A stretch of 64,000 bases of DNA from the NCBI GenBank assembly GCA_964473865.1, contig CAYYQN010000001.1, forward strand, positions 170,469 to 234,468. The letters run 5' to 3'. Positions within the stretch are counted from its first letter, which is position 1; each line of letters opens with the position of its first letter. Source of the stretch: CAIMUX01 sp964473865. Lineage in GTDB: Bacteria > Eisenbacteria > RBG-16-71-46 > CAIMUX01. The notes beneath the pieces are model-generated. The model did no database searches and had not been told where the DNA came from. It worked only from the letters and a program-made list of their open reading frames with translations. Made by a program: the position numbers and the translations under genes. Of this stretch, positions 16,819-27,200 are shown in pieces.

Positions 16819-17935
16819 GGCTCTTCCTTCCGTGGGCGGCCGGGACGCACGGCAATTCGATCTCCACCAGCGCGCCTCCTTCCGGTCGGTTCGCGATCCG
16901 AACGGTTCCGCCATGTTGCGCAATGATGCGGTGCGTGATGGCGAGACCAAGTCCGGTGCCCTCCGACCGGGTGGTGAAGAACGGCTCAAACGCATTGGCC
17001 AGACCTTCGGGAGTAAAGCCCGGACCGGAGTCGCGCACTCGGAGGAGTGCTCGTTCTCCGCGCCTCTCGCCGTCCAGGACAACCTCGCCGCGGTCTCCGC
17101 AGGCCTGTACCGCATTCAGGACCACGTTGAGCAACACCTGCCTCACCTGTCGCGGGTCCGCGAGAAAGCACAATCCCTCACTCCCGCTCGGGTCAAATCG
17201 GACCGATACCCCGGCCACCTCGCGACCGCGCACCAGGGAGGCCACGGCTTCCAACTCGTCGACCGCCCAAACGCATTCACGCTGAACCGGAGTCGGCCGG
17301 GCAAACACGAGGAAGCGCGTCAACACGTCGTTCAACCGCACCGCCTCATCGACCAGCACCTGAAGCAGCCGGCGCTTCGGGTGCTGCACCCCGAAATCGT
17401 CCGCGAGGAGCTCCGCCGAACCTTTAATGGAGGCAAGTGGATTCCGAATCTCATGCGCGAGCCCGGCCGAGAGTCGACCCACCGCGGCGAGCTGTGCCTC
17501 CTGCACCAGCCTCTCCTCCGCGGCGCGGAGTTGCTCCAAGCTCTGTTTGAGATCGCAGGCCGTCGACTCCAACCTCCGCTGCGTCCCCTTCAGCCGCGAC
17601 ACCAGAGATCCGGTCACCAGGCCCACTGCCAGGTAGAGGATCATCTCCAGGATCTTCTGCGTCGGAGTCGCGGGATCATGGGAGAAGTGACCGTGCAGGC
17701 CCAGGGCCCCGGCCCACGCGTGAGGAGCATAGGCCAGACAGACGACGGCCGCCGCAATCAGCCCGCCACGAAACCCATGCAAGAATGCCGCCAGAATGAT
17801 CGGAAGATAGTAGAGTCGCCGGTAGACATCGTGGAGATGCCCCAGGTGCGGGCTGGTGAGGTAGTGGAGCGCGGTAATGGTGGCGATCGCCAGGTAGACA
17901 CCGGCAGCTCCCAGTTGATCGCGATGCCTCGACAT
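16796..17935 (-). CDS. Membrane sensor histidine kinase, partner of the adjacent NtrC-type regulator
   Basis: 379-residue kinase. About four membrane segments fill residues 8-120 (QLGAAGVYLAIATITALHYL and others), with almost no extracytoplasmic domain. A linker coiled coil is followed by HisKA with GLAHEIRNPLAS, then HATPase_c with NVVLNAVQA, DSGPGF and EGTGLGLAI boxes. ATG 17935 has GGGAG at about 6 nt. The lack of a periplasmic domain differs from CusS/ZraS, so the signal may be read in the membrane or indirectly. It is translationally coupled to the response regulator. Confidence 0.88.
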   Translation of the reverse strand: MSRHRDQLGAAGVYLAIATITALHYLTSPHLGHLHDVYRRLYYLPIILAAFLHGFRGGLIAAAVVCLAYAPHAWAGALGLHGHFSHDPATPTQKILEMILYLAVGLVTGSLVSRLKGTQRRLESTACDLKQSLEQLRAAEERLVQEAQLAAVGRLSAGLAHEIRNPLASIKGSAELLADDFGVQHPKRRLLQVLVDEAVRLNDVLTRFLVFARPTPVQRECVWAVDELEAVASLVRGREVAGVSVRFDPSGSEGLCFLADPRQVRQVLLNVVLNAVQACGDRGEVVLDGERRGERALLRVRDSGPGFTPEGLANAFEPFFTTRSEGTGLGLAITHRIIAQHGGTVRIANRPEGGALVEIELPCVPAAHGRKSHGADSTD

Positions 17936-18625
17936 GATCGCTCCCGATTTCCTGCCCGGCCGCGCCCGGCATCTCGAGCCGCGCCTTGGCCGGTCCGGCC
18001 GTCCCCGCGAACGCTCCCGCAGGATACCCTTCGGCCACCTCCGGCGCCGGAGAATTGTGCCCCCATGGTTGTGTCGCAACCGAACCGCCAACTCGCGCGC
18101 CGAGGCGTTCCGGCGCGTGCCCGGTGGCGTTCGGTGCGGTTGTCTTCCGCGAGCGATCAGCCTGAGGCGAACCGGTATTCCCTCCACTATGATGGTTGCC
18201 TTGAGCGAATGGCACGCGCTGACATCGCGGCGCCGAAAACTCCCGGCCGATGGCGATCGTGGTCCGGAACGGAACGATCGGCATTTTAACCTTCCGGTCA
18301 CATCTGTGGTTGACGGGTTGGAGGTGGTTCCCCATGATTCGCGTCGAAGCTCATCCTTCGGAGTGATACGGCCCCACTGCCTGGGGTCGCCGGGGCGATT
18401 CCGGAGGCGGATTGGTACCGACTACGGTTCTGAGCACCGCCTCATCGCGGACGAATCCTCGCTTGGATGCCGCCGACCGCCCCATCCAACAGGGATGTCT
18501 TCTGCGCCCGTGAGAGTCGGCACCCGGGACTCGGAGAAGTAGGAAATCGGCTTCACCATCCTCCGGCTCCAGATCGGGAGCGGGGTGATGCCAGCCGGCA
18601 AAACCTCTCTGGAAGGGAGGACGTC
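17936..18625. other. 690-nt intergenic region without a convincing gene
   Basis: Divergent spacer between the kinase gene and the small secreted protein. Open frames here lack ribosome binding sites and recognisable protein sequence. On the plus strand TTGACG (18310-18315) and CATGAT (18333-18338), 17 nt apart, could be a promoter for the rightward genes with a long leader. That is weak evidence. Confidence 0.4.
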
Positions 18626-18961
18626 ATGTCGTCACTTACGCGCGCTCGAACGGCCTTCTCCGTAGGCAGCATCTGCCTCTTTCTGCTGCTCCTCCTGCTG
18701 CCCCAGATGAGCCCGGGACCGGTGAACGCGGCCTGGGATCCGGACATTTCCGATGCCTCCTTGCCGAAGGATCCGGGAACGCCATTCGAGGAGCCGGAAA
18801 TCTACGATCCCGGCGTTCTCGGCGGCACTGCTCCGCGTGGGTCCGAGGGCGGCGACCTGCCAAGCGTGACGGCCACGAAGTCGGCCACCGGGGCGGTCGT
18901 GACCGTGATGCGGGAGATCGTCTTCCCGCGCCTGTGGCTCATCCTCTGGCATCTGCAGTAG
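18626..18961 (+). CDS. Small secreted protein of unknown function
   Basis: 111-residue protein with strong translation signals (GGAAGGGAGG 5 nt before ATG). The N-terminus is a signal peptide with a long leucine run (about 16-26) and a likely cleavage after VNAA. The mature part is acidic and Pro/Asp/Gly-rich (residues 38-80), then ends in a short hydrophobic Trp-containing segment (IVFPRLWLILWHLQ). I do not recognise the family. The terminal hydrophobic patch could be a membrane or partner contact. It lies 71 nt upstream of the TPR protein on the same strand and may share its transcript. Confidence 0.6.
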   Translation: MSSLTRARTAFSVGSICLFLLLLLLPQMSPGPVNAAWDPDISDASLPKDPGTPFEEPEIYDPGVLGGTAPRGSEGGDLPSVTATKSATGAVVTVMREIVFPRLWLILWHLQ

Positions 18962-19032
18962 GTCCGCGTCGTCGCTGAGCGGCATCAACTCAACAAGGCC
19001 TACTCATTCCGACAATCGCGGAGGATGCCAGC

Positions 19033-20619
19033 ATGTCCACACAGTCTACCCCGATGGGGTCAGCTCCGATGCGGCGGACGCGCAACGACACCCATCTGAC
19101 GCGCCGCAGCGTGCGAGAGCTCGCCCGTATCTACCTCAGCGCGGCGGCGTACTCATCCGCGCAAGAAGTCCTCTCCCATCTGGGTGACCAGGCATGGGAT
19201 GAGGAAACAAGTCTTCTCCGCGCGGAGGCCCTCCTCGGGCTCGGCCGTATGCCCGAGGCCGAGGCAATGCTCGGCGCTGTCATGTTGCCGCTGGGTCACT
19301 CGGCCGAGGCGGAGTCACCGGTCGGAGAGGGAACCATCACGCCGCGCTGGTCCACCGGTTCGCCCAAGGGTGTTCTCACCCGCAGAGACCGACTGGCGCT
19401 CTGGCGGTTCCTGCTCCAGCTGCGGGTACTGCACCGCACCGGCCGCTACCGGCACGTTCTCGGCCTGGGACGGGCCTTCTTCTCCGCGCAGCAGCTGCCG
19501 ACGAATCTCTATGTCGCCCGGATCGCGGCCGTGGTGGCGCAATCCATGCTCGCATTGCGTCAGCCGGCCGAGGCGCTTTCGCTCTATGAGCAGGTGCTCG
19601 AGCTGTACCGGAACCTTCGGTCATCCGAAGGGATGGCGGACACGCTGCTCGGCATGGCCAACACGCACCTGCTCGACTGCCACTGGGACCAGGCGGATGC
19701 GCTCTACCAGGAGGCCCGATTCCGATATGAGGAGATGGGGCAGACTGACAAAGCCCTGGCTTGTCTGGTCAACCTCGGCGTACTCCGCGTCAAGCGGGGT
19801 GACATCACCGGAGGGAGCGCACTCCTGCGTCAGGCGATGACCCGGTGCGCCCAGGTCGGGGACGAACGCCGTGCATCCACCGTGCGTCTCGGTCTGGCCC
19901 TGGCGGAGATCCGCACCGGCGACTTCGCCTCCGCGCGCAGCCGGCTCGTCGCCGCGTTGCGTCGCGCTCGCTGCGTCAACTCCAGGCGTGAGCGGGCGAT
20001 CGCGTGCGAATTCCTCGGACAGATGTTCCTCCACCAGCGCCGTCTCGGACGCGCCCGCATCGCCCTGGCCGCCGGGCTCAGAGTCGCGCAGGAAATCGCC
20101 CCCGAGGGCGACGTCTACTTCGAGATACGCCGGCTTCAGGCCGAGCTGGCCCTCGCCGAACGCCGCTTCGTCGAGGCTCGACGCCTGGCGGTCGAATCCC
20201 AAAACCTCGCGTTGGCCTTCGGCGACAGCGCCGAGGCGGCTCTTGCTGATCGGGTTATCGCGGAAACCGAAGCCGCGGAAGGGCGAATCGAAGCCGCGCT
20301 CGCTCGGGTCCAGCGTGCCCGGACCGTGCTCGGACGTCTGGGCGAGACCTACGAGCGAGCCCGGCTGGAACTGCTGGCCCTGCGATTGGAGCTGCGGCGG
20401 GAAGGGCTGCCGACGGGGCGCATCCGGGAGCGGCTGGAGGAAGCATGCCGCCCGTTCCACGAACACCCTGACGCACCGATCCTGCGCGAGGCCCGCCGTC
20501 TGCTGGCAGGTTCCGGGCGAGAAGCGGTCGCCGCGTCGCGTTCGCTCGGGGCCTCGCGGACCTCACGACGGCGTACCCTTCAGGACTCCATCCCGGTGCG
20601 CCGGGCGTTGGAATCATAG
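19033..20619 (+). CDS. TPR-repeat protein
   Basis: 528-residue, almost wholly alpha-helical protein built of tetratricopeptide-like repeats from residue 25 to about 490, for example RELARIYLSAAAYSSAQEVL, AEALSLYEQVLELYRNL and DQADALYQEARFRYEEMG. No signal peptide or membrane segment is seen, so it is probably a cytoplasmic scaffold or regulator. The start has GGAGG at 8 nt. The end is a basic Ser/Arg-rich tail. It resembles the N-terminal TPR part of the AAA+ regulator at the window start in style, but has no ATPase or DNA-binding domain. Confidence 0.75.
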   Translation: MSTQSTPMGSAPMRRTRNDTHLTRRSVRELARIYLSAAAYSSAQEVLSHLGDQAWDEETSLLRAEALLGLGRMPEAEAMLGAVMLPLGHSAEAESPVGEGTITPRWSTGSPKGVLTRRDRLALWRFLLQLRVLHRTGRYRHVLGLGRAFFSAQQLPTNLYVARIAAVVAQSMLALRQPAEALSLYEQVLELYRNLRSSEGMADTLLGMANTHLLDCHWDQADALYQEARFRYEEMGQTDKALACLVNLGVLRVKRGDITGGSALLRQAMTRCAQVGDERRASTVRLGLALAEIRTGDFASARSRLVAALRRARCVNSRRERAIACEFLGQMFLHQRRLGRARIALAAGLRVAQEIAPEGDVYFEIRRLQAELALAERRFVEARRLAVESQNLALAFGDSAEAALADRVIAETEAAEGRIEAALARVQRARTVLGRLGETYERARLELLALRLELRREGLPTGRIRERLEEACRPFHEHPDAPILREARRLLAGSGREAVAASRSLGASRTSRRRTLQDSIPVRRALES

Positions 20620-20711
20620 AGGCCGACGACGTGCCTGGCTCCGTCCGGCCAGCCAGCCCTCGCGCGTCCGACGTTTCTGTCGCCGGGGGGGCGTCCGGTC
20701 TGTGCCTGGTT

Positions 20712-20749
20712 GGGGCGAAACTCCCCGCTTTGGGGGGCTGTTTCACCCC
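20712..20749 (+). promoter_or_regulatory. Nested stem-loop in the gdhA upstream region
   Basis: Outer arms GGGGCGAAAC (20712-20721) and GTTTCACCCC (20740-20749) pair with one mismatch, around an inner CCCC/GGGG stem. There is no U-tract. It lies 93 nt after the TPR gene stop and about 380 nt before gdhA. It could end the upstream transcript or shape the gdhA leader. Confidence 0.35.
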
Positions 20750-20846
20750 GGACCGCCTGCCGGGAGGTGCCGGCAACGCCATGCCACACAGGCGATTCGG
20801 CTCGTGGGAGATTTTCTCTTCCCCCCGCCGATCGTTCTCGATGTAG

Positions 20847-20858
20847 TCTTGTACAAGA
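20847..20858. promoter_or_regulatory. 12-bp perfect palindrome, possible operator
   Basis: TCTTGTACAAGA is a perfect palindrome 270 nt upstream of gdhA. A regulator-binding role is inferred only from symmetry and position. Confidence 0.25.
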
Positions 20859-21129
20859 GCCGACGGAGCCGGAGGAGTGCCGGCTTCGTCCCCCTCCCGC
20901 ACGCGGACGGGTGACTTTGCACTCCGTGGGATGAGCGGTCGGATATGGGCTGTGGGTATGGGTGGATGCGGGGTATCCGCACCGCGAAGCGTCCGGCTCG
21001 CGCGCAACGGCCTTCTCTTGCGCAATCGCCTCATCCTCGTCGCAGAAGGGCGTCCCAGTCGTCGAATGTCGTAGTCGCGGCCGGCTTCAGGGGACGCGGA
21101 GCCCTTTGTAGTGTCAAGGAGAACAGGTC

Positions 21130-22416
21130 ATGAACAAGAAGTCGTACAACGCCTTCGAGATGGCCCAGGCCCAGTTCGACCGGGTCGCCGACGTTCTGCA
21201 GCTGGACCAGCCCACCCGGGACTTCCTGCGCACTCCGATGCGCGAGTACGCATTCACCATTCCCGTGCACATGGACGACGGAACGATGCAGGTCTTCCGC
21301 GGCTTCCGGGTGCAGCACAACGACGCCCGCGGACCAAACAAGGGCGGCATTCGCTTCCATCCGCATGAGACCATCGACACCGTCCGCGCCCTGTCGATGT
21401 GGATGACCTGGAAGTGCTCCGTCGTCGACATTCCGCTCGGCGGCGGCAAAGGTGGCGTCATCTGCGACCCTCACAACCTGAGCCTGCGCGAGCAGGAACA
21501 GATCTGTCGCGGCTGGGTCCGCAACATGGCCAACGACGTCGGGCCGCTCGAGGATGTGCCGGCTCCGGACGTCATGACGAACGCCCAGCACATGCTCTGG
21601 ATGCTCGACGAATTCGAGACGATTCGGCGGGGCAAGTTCCCGGGCTTCATCACCGGCAAGCCGGTCGGCATGGGAGGTTCGCTCGGGCGGACCGAGGCCA
21701 CGGGCTTCGGAGTCATCTTCACTCTGCGCGAGGCTTTGCGCGACAAGGGGATCAAGCCGCAGGATGCTCCAGCCAGCGTCCAGGGATTCGGCAACGTGGC
21801 CCAATACGCGATCCGGCTGTACAACCAACTTGGCGGCAAGGTCGTGTGCGTCTCCTGCTGGGATCAGAACGATCAGGCTTCCTACTCCTTTGCGAAGGCT
21901 TCCGGAATCGACCTGGATCAGCTCCTCGGCATAACCGACAAGTTCGGCGGCATCGACAAGGAGAAGGCACGCGGGCTCGGGTATGAGATCCTGCCCGGCG
22001 ATGCCTGGCTCAGCCAGGACGTGGTCGTCCTCATCCCGGCCGCCCTCGAGAATCAGATCACGGGCGACAATGTCCACCAGATCAAGAAGACTGTCCGCGT
22101 CATCGTGGAGGGCGCCAACGGCCCGACGACGCCGGATGCCGATCGGGTGATCCAGGAGCGTGAGATCTACATGGTCCCCGACTTCCTGGCCAACGCGGGC
22201 GGTGTGACCTGCAGCTACTTCGAGCAGGTTCAGTGCAACATGAACTACTTCTGGGAGAAGGACGAGGTCCTCGGCAAGCTCGACGTGAAGATGACCTCCG
22301 CGTACCACGCAGTGGCCGAAATGGCCCGCAAGCGGAACCTCTATATGCGGGACGCCGCATATGTGATCGCCGTGAGCCGGGTCGTCGAGGCCTGCAAGAG
22401 CCGCGGCTGGATCTAG
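21130..22416 (+). CDS. gdhA: Glu/Leu/Phe/Val dehydrogenase family, probable NAD-type glutamate dehydrogenase
   Basis: 428 residues, the usual length. It interconverts glutamate with 2-oxoglutarate and ammonia in the cytoplasm. The dimerisation/catalytic domain has GPNKGGIRFHP (Lys 71) and the signature PLGGGKGG (102-109). The Rossmann domain has VQGFGNVAQ (about 217-225), and VEGANGPTTPDAD and FLANAGGVTCSYFE complete the family pattern. AAGGAG lies 8 nt before ATG. It is the first gene of a tightly spaced plus-strand cluster with the two PEP-binding-domain genes. Glutamate specificity, rather than Leu or Phe, is inferred from overall similarity. Confidence 0.93.
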   Translation: MNKKSYNAFEMAQAQFDRVADVLQLDQPTRDFLRTPMREYAFTIPVHMDDGTMQVFRGFRVQHNDARGPNKGGIRFHPHETIDTVRALSMWMTWKCSVVDIPLGGGKGGVICDPHNLSLREQEQICRGWVRNMANDVGPLEDVPAPDVMTNAQHMLWMLDEFETIRRGKFPGFITGKPVGMGGSLGRTEATGFGVIFTLREALRDKGIKPQDAPASVQGFGNVAQYAIRLYNQLGGKVVCVSCWDQNDQASYSFAKASGIDLDQLLGITDKFGGIDKEKARGLGYEILPGDAWLSQDVVVLIPAALENQITGDNVHQIKKTVRVIVEGANGPTTPDADRVIQEREIYMVPDFLANAGGVTCSYFEQVQCNMNYFWEKDEVLGKLDVKMTSAYHAVAEMARKRNLYMRDAAYVIAVSRVVEACKSRGWI

Positions 22417-22491
22417 CTGGTGGCCCCCGTCCCGCGCCGTCGGGCGCGGGACGGGGCTTCGATCAGCCCCGACACGCGGAAGGAGGACGGC

Positions 22492-24246
22492 ATGGCCGGC
22501 CCTGAGCTTCCCCGCTTCGATCGGCACTTCTTTGACGGAACCGAGTCATTCACGGTCATCGGAGACGGGGAGATCGGCGGCAAGGCGCGGGGCCTGGCGG
22601 ATATCCGAGAGGCCCTGGCCTCCCAACTCGACGCCGGGGCGTTCCCGGGAATTGGCGTCGTCATTCCGACCCTCACGATCATCGCCACCGATGTTTTCGA
22701 CCGCTTCCTCGAGATCAACAAGCTCCACGAGATCGCGCTGTCCGACGAACCGGATCACCAGATCGCCCGCGCCTTCCAGCGGGGAGACCTGCCTGTAGAC
22801 CTCGTAGGGGACCTGCGCGCCCTGATCTCGAAGGTGCTCCAGCCTCTCGCTGTGCGTTCCTCGAGCATGCTCGAGGACGCCATGTACCATCCCTTCGCCG
22901 GGGTCTACGAAACGAAGATGATCCCGAACAACCAGTTCGATCCGGACCAACGGTTCCGCCGGCTGGTGGAGGCGATCAAGTTCGTGTGGGCATCGACCTT
23001 CTTTCGCGCAGCCAAGGACTACATACGGGTGACGAGCCGTCTGCCTGAGGAGGAGAAGATGGCGGTGGTCATCCAGGAAGTCGTCGGGCGGCGCCATCGT
23101 GATCTTTTCTACCCGGACCTATGTGGAGTGGCCCGGTCGTACAACTTCTATCCCACAGGCCATGCGCGACCGAAGGAAGGCGTTGTCAGCCTCGCGCTCG
23201 GGCTGGGGAAGACCATTGTGGACGGCGGTCGCTCCTGGACCTACTCGCCCGCCTATCCGCGCGCCAATCCTCCATACAACAACATCCGCGACTTGATGCA
23301 ACAGACCCAGACCCGCTTCTGGGCGGTCAACATGGGGAAGCCTGCGGAGTATGATCCGGTGCGGGAGACCGAGTACCTGATTGAAGCCGATCTCGAGACG
23401 GCAGAGGAGGATGAGGTCCTCGGCATGTTGGCCTCGGCCTACAATCCGGAGTCGGACCGGCTTGTCAACTCGCTCACGGCTTCCGGTCCGCGGATTCTGA
23501 CCTTCGCTCCCATCCTCGTCTCCGAGCGGGTGCCGCTCAACCGGGCGATCACGGCGGTCCTTTCCTGCTCCGAGCACGCCGTTGGAGCCGAGGTCGAGAT
23601 CGAATTCGCAATGACCTTCTCGGAGACCGGATCGCCTCCGGCTCGACTTGGGTTCCTGCAGGTGCGACCGATGGCCGTCTCCAGCGACCAGGTCGACATC
23701 CCCCTCGAGACCATGGAGCGGCCGGAAGTGCTGGCCGCAGGTGAGGCGGCGCTCGGCAACGGCACCGTCTCGTCCATTCGCGACATTGTCTACGTCCGTC
23801 CCGAGAGCTTCGACGCCGCCCAGACCCGGACCATCGCCGGCGAGGTGGAATCCATGAACCGGCAGCTGGTGGCCGAGGGCCGGCCATATCTCCTCTTGGG
23901 TTTTGGTCGCTGGGGGACTTCGGACCCCTGGCTGGGCATCCCGGTCCTGTGGAGCCAGATCTCCGGAGCGCGGGCCATTGTCGAGTCGTCGCTGCCGAAC
24001 ATCGAGGCCGACCCGAGCCAAGGCTCTCACTTCTTCCATAACATAGTCGGGTTCCGCGTGCTGTACTTCACCGTCAAGCACACCGCGCGGCGCCGAATCG
24101 ACTGGCAGTGGTTGGAGCGCCAACCTGTGGCCGCCGAGACCCGCTTTGTGCGACACCTTCGCCTGCCGTCTCCGCTCACGGTGAAGGTAGACGGACGCAC
24201 CGGGCGCGGTATCATCGTGCGCGCGCCGGAAAAGGATGAGGGATGA
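22492..24246 (+). CDS. PEP/pyruvate-binding (PPDK_N) domain protein without swivelling-His domain
   Basis: 584-residue protein with an ATP-grasp-like N-terminal domain of PEP synthase/pyruvate phosphate dikinase. GGKARGL (29-35) and AVRSSSMLED (120-129) match the nucleotide-binding GGK and RSSA.ED motifs. The phosphohistidine swivel domain and the PEP-binding barrel of true PEP synthases are absent, so it cannot be a complete PEP synthase. The C-terminal third holds FGRWGTSDPWLGIPV and GSHFFHN, which recur in the next gene. AAGGAGG lies 7 nt before ATG 22492. Its stop overlaps the next start (ATGA). The reaction is unknown. Confidence 0.82.
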   Translation: MAGPELPRFDRHFFDGTESFTVIGDGEIGGKARGLADIREALASQLDAGAFPGIGVVIPTLTIIATDVFDRFLEINKLHEIALSDEPDHQIARAFQRGDLPVDLVGDLRALISKVLQPLAVRSSSMLEDAMYHPFAGVYETKMIPNNQFDPDQRFRRLVEAIKFVWASTFFRAAKDYIRVTSRLPEEEKMAVVIQEVVGRRHRDLFYPDLCGVARSYNFYPTGHARPKEGVVSLALGLGKTIVDGGRSWTYSPAYPRANPPYNNIRDLMQQTQTRFWAVNMGKPAEYDPVRETEYLIEADLETAEEDEVLGMLASAYNPESDRLVNSLTASGPRILTFAPILVSERVPLNRAITAVLSCSEHAVGAEVEIEFAMTFSETGSPPARLGFLQVRPMAVSSDQVDIPLETMERPEVLAAGEAALGNGTVSSIRDIVYVRPESFDAAQTRTIAGEVESMNRQLVAEGRPYLLLGFGRWGTSDPWLGIPVLWSQISGARAIVESSLPNIEADPSQGSHFFHNIVGFRVLYFTVKHTARRRIDWQWLERQPVAAETRFVRHLRLPSPLTVKVDGRTGRGIIVRAPEKDEG

Positions 24247-27200
24247 ACCACGGCGACCGGCCCATCGAGGAGATCCTCCACGATCTCCAGGAGCGCGCCA
24301 AGGAGTTGGAGTGTCTCTACCAGATCGAGGAGCTGTTGGTCGACAACGTACTCCCGCTGACGGAGATATTCCCGAAACTGGCTCGGATCGTACCGATGGG
24401 CTGGCGCATCCCGTCCATCTGCCGAGCCCGCATCGTATATCGCGGCGAATCGTTCGCCGAACCGGACTTCGAAGCGGACGGACCCGGTCTGATCGCCCCG
24501 ATCCGACTGCGAGACGAAGTTGTCGGCCAGCTGGAGGTCCACTATACCAAGCCGCAACCGAAGGCCGATGAAGGACCGTTCCTTAAGGAGGAACGCCGGC
24601 TGGTCAACAGCATCGCCGACCGGATCGCGCTCTTCCTCGTCCACCGCGACCTGCGCGAGGCCATGGCTGGATTGGAGACCGCCCGGCAGACCACCGGCCC
24701 TGGTGAAGAGGCCCCCTGGCTCATCATCATCGATTTCCTCAAGCGCACCGACCAGGTGCTCCTTCTGCGCATCGCCCGGAAAATGGCGAACCATCTCGCC
24801 TGGAACGGTGTCGACGACGCCCTGCGCCTGCTTCAGGGCGCCTTCCCGCCCAGCCCGCTCGAACGCCAGCCAACCGGAGAAGAGAACCAACCTCTCGAGC
24901 GGACCAAGCTCTCAGATTCACTGCGCATCGCCGACGAGACGTTCGCCATCGCCGCGAACCACCTCACCGATGATGAAATCGTGCACCTGATCCAGAAGTG
25001 GATCAAGGAGGACAAATCCCGTTTCCTCGTCAACACCATCGAGAGCCGCGACTCCTCGCTGGTCGAGGTGCGGGATGCACTGGAAAAGTACCGGGCCATG
25101 GGTCCCGAGATGATCGAGCTGACGCCGGCGGTCGAGAAGGGCGTGCTTGTCTCCCTTATCCACGCCTTCTGCACCGACCAGGCCGAGTTCATCAACACGG
25201 CCAAGCGGTTCGTGCGCATCCACGACTTCTTTCCAATCATCGACCACACTATCTTCCCGCCGAAAAGCCACGGAAAGCTGGGCGGTAAGTCGGCAGGCCT
25301 CTTCCTGGCCATGGCCGTTCTGCGCGAGATCCAGGAGCGTGCCCCGGCGCTCGGCCGCATTCGCAGCCCCAAGACCTGGTACATCACCTCCGACGGCATT
25401 CTGGAGTTCATCCGGCACAACAGCCTGGAAGACGTGTACAATCAGAAGTACGTGGATATCGATCAGGTCCGGCAGGAATACCCCCACATCGTCCAGCTCT
25501 TCAAGAACTCCCGGTTTCCGAGCGAGATCCTGGACGGTCTGTCGGTGGCGTTGGATGATCTAGAAGGGCGGCCGGTCATTGTGCGCAGCTCGAGTCTGCT
25601 GGAAGACCGCTTCGGTGCCGCCTTCTCCGGTAAGTACAAGAGCCTCTTCCTGGCCAACACCGGGACAAAGCAAGAGCGCCTCGCCGCGCTCACCGACGCC
25701 ATCGCGGAGGTCTATGCCTCGACCTTCGGTCCCGATCCGATCGAGTACCGAGCGGAGCGCGGACTGATCGATGTGTACGAGGAAATGGCCGTGATGATCC
25801 AGGAGGTCGTCGGGAAGCGGGTGGGGCCCTACTTCCTTCCCGCTTTCGCCGGCGTGGCCTTCAGCCATAACGAGTTCCGGTGGTCGAGCCGGATCAAGCG
25901 GGACGACGGCCTGATCCGACTGGTGCCCGGCCTGGGAACTCGCGCTGTAGACCGGCTGCGCGACGACTACCCGGTGCTGCTGGCGCCCGGTCAGCCCGGG
26001 CTTCGGGTCAATGTCACCCCGGATGAGGTACTGCGCTACTCGCCCAAGAAGATCGACGCCATCAACCTGGAGACGGGCAACTTCGAGACGATCGACATAT
26101 CCGAGCTGTTGCGCCGGCACGGCGAGGAGTATCCGTTGATCCGTTCCCTGATCACTGTCTGGGAACGCGGCATGCTCCGCGCGCCCGTGGGCTTCGGCCC
26201 GGACTTCGAGACGGAAGACCTGGTCGTCACTTTCGACGGCCTCTTCCGCAACACCGATCTCATCGCCACCATGCGTTCCCTTCTCAACGTGCTGGAAGAG
26301 GCGATGGGCACACCCGTCGACATCGAGTTCGCCCATAACGGCACTGAGCTCTACCTGGTGCAGTGTCGGCCGCAGAGCAACGCCGGCGATAGCGCCCCCG
26401 CTTCCATTCCGCGGGAGATCCCCGACGAGAGGATCGTCTTCTCGGCCAACCGGTACGTCTCCAACGGACGCGTGCCCGGCATCACCCACATCGTGTACGT
26501 CGACCCGGCAAAGTACAGCGATCTCTCCAGCCTCGACGAGATGCGGCAGGTGGGACGCGCCGTGGGACGTCTGAACAACCTTCTCCCGCGGCGACGCTTC
26601 ATCCTGATGGGGCCCGGGCGGTGGGGCAGCCGAGGCGACATTCGTCTCGGGGTCAACGTGACCTACTCCGACATCAACAACACCGCCATGCTCGTCGAGA
26701 TTGCGCGCAAGAAGGGCAGCTACGTGCCGGACCTCTCGTTCGGTACGCACTTCTTCCAGGACCTGGTGGAGTCCTCGATCCGCTACCTGCCGCTCTACCC
26801 GGACGACCCCGGGATCCGTTTCGATGAGCTCTTCCTGAACCGGTCGCCGAGCATCCTGCCGAACCTGCTACCCGAGTATGCCCATCTGGGCGAGGTGCTG
26901 CGCGTCATCGATGTGGCCGCAGTGACCAGCGGGCGGTTGCTGCGAGTGCTCATGAACGCCGATCTGGATGAGGCGGTGGGGTACGTCAGCTCGCCTCGGG
27001 CGGATTCCCCCGACATGGTGGAGACGGCGGCGCACGGAGAGGACACTCCGGAGCAGCACTGGCGCTGGCGGCTCCACTTCGCGGAAAGGATCGCCTCGGA
27101 ACTCGACGCGGAGCGCTTCGGCGTGGTGGCGTTCTATGTCCTGGGCAGCACCAAGAACGCGACGGCCGGTCCCGGCAGCGACATCGACTTGATCCTGCAC

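Larger units (their letters stand above)
20620..21129. other. 510-nt intergenic region upstream of gdhA
   Basis: No convincing gene. It holds a nested stem-loop at 20712-20749, where GGGGCGAAAC pairs with GTTTCACCCC with one mismatch and encloses a CCCC/GGGG stem. It also holds a 12-bp perfect palindrome TCTTGTACAAGA at 20847-20858. Either could regulate the gdhA cluster. No clear promoter hexamers are seen. Confidence 0.45.

Noticed and set aside
20712..20749. Intrinsic terminator after the TPR gene
   Set aside because: The hairpin is strong but no T-tract follows on either strand, so it is listed only as a stem-loop.
21031..22527. 498-residue open frame on the minus strand
   Set aside because: Antisense to gdhA, whose protein sequence is fully convincing.
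25560..26750. 396-residue open frame on the minus strand
   Set aside because: Antisense to the PPDK/nucleotidyltransferase fusion gene; no family features.
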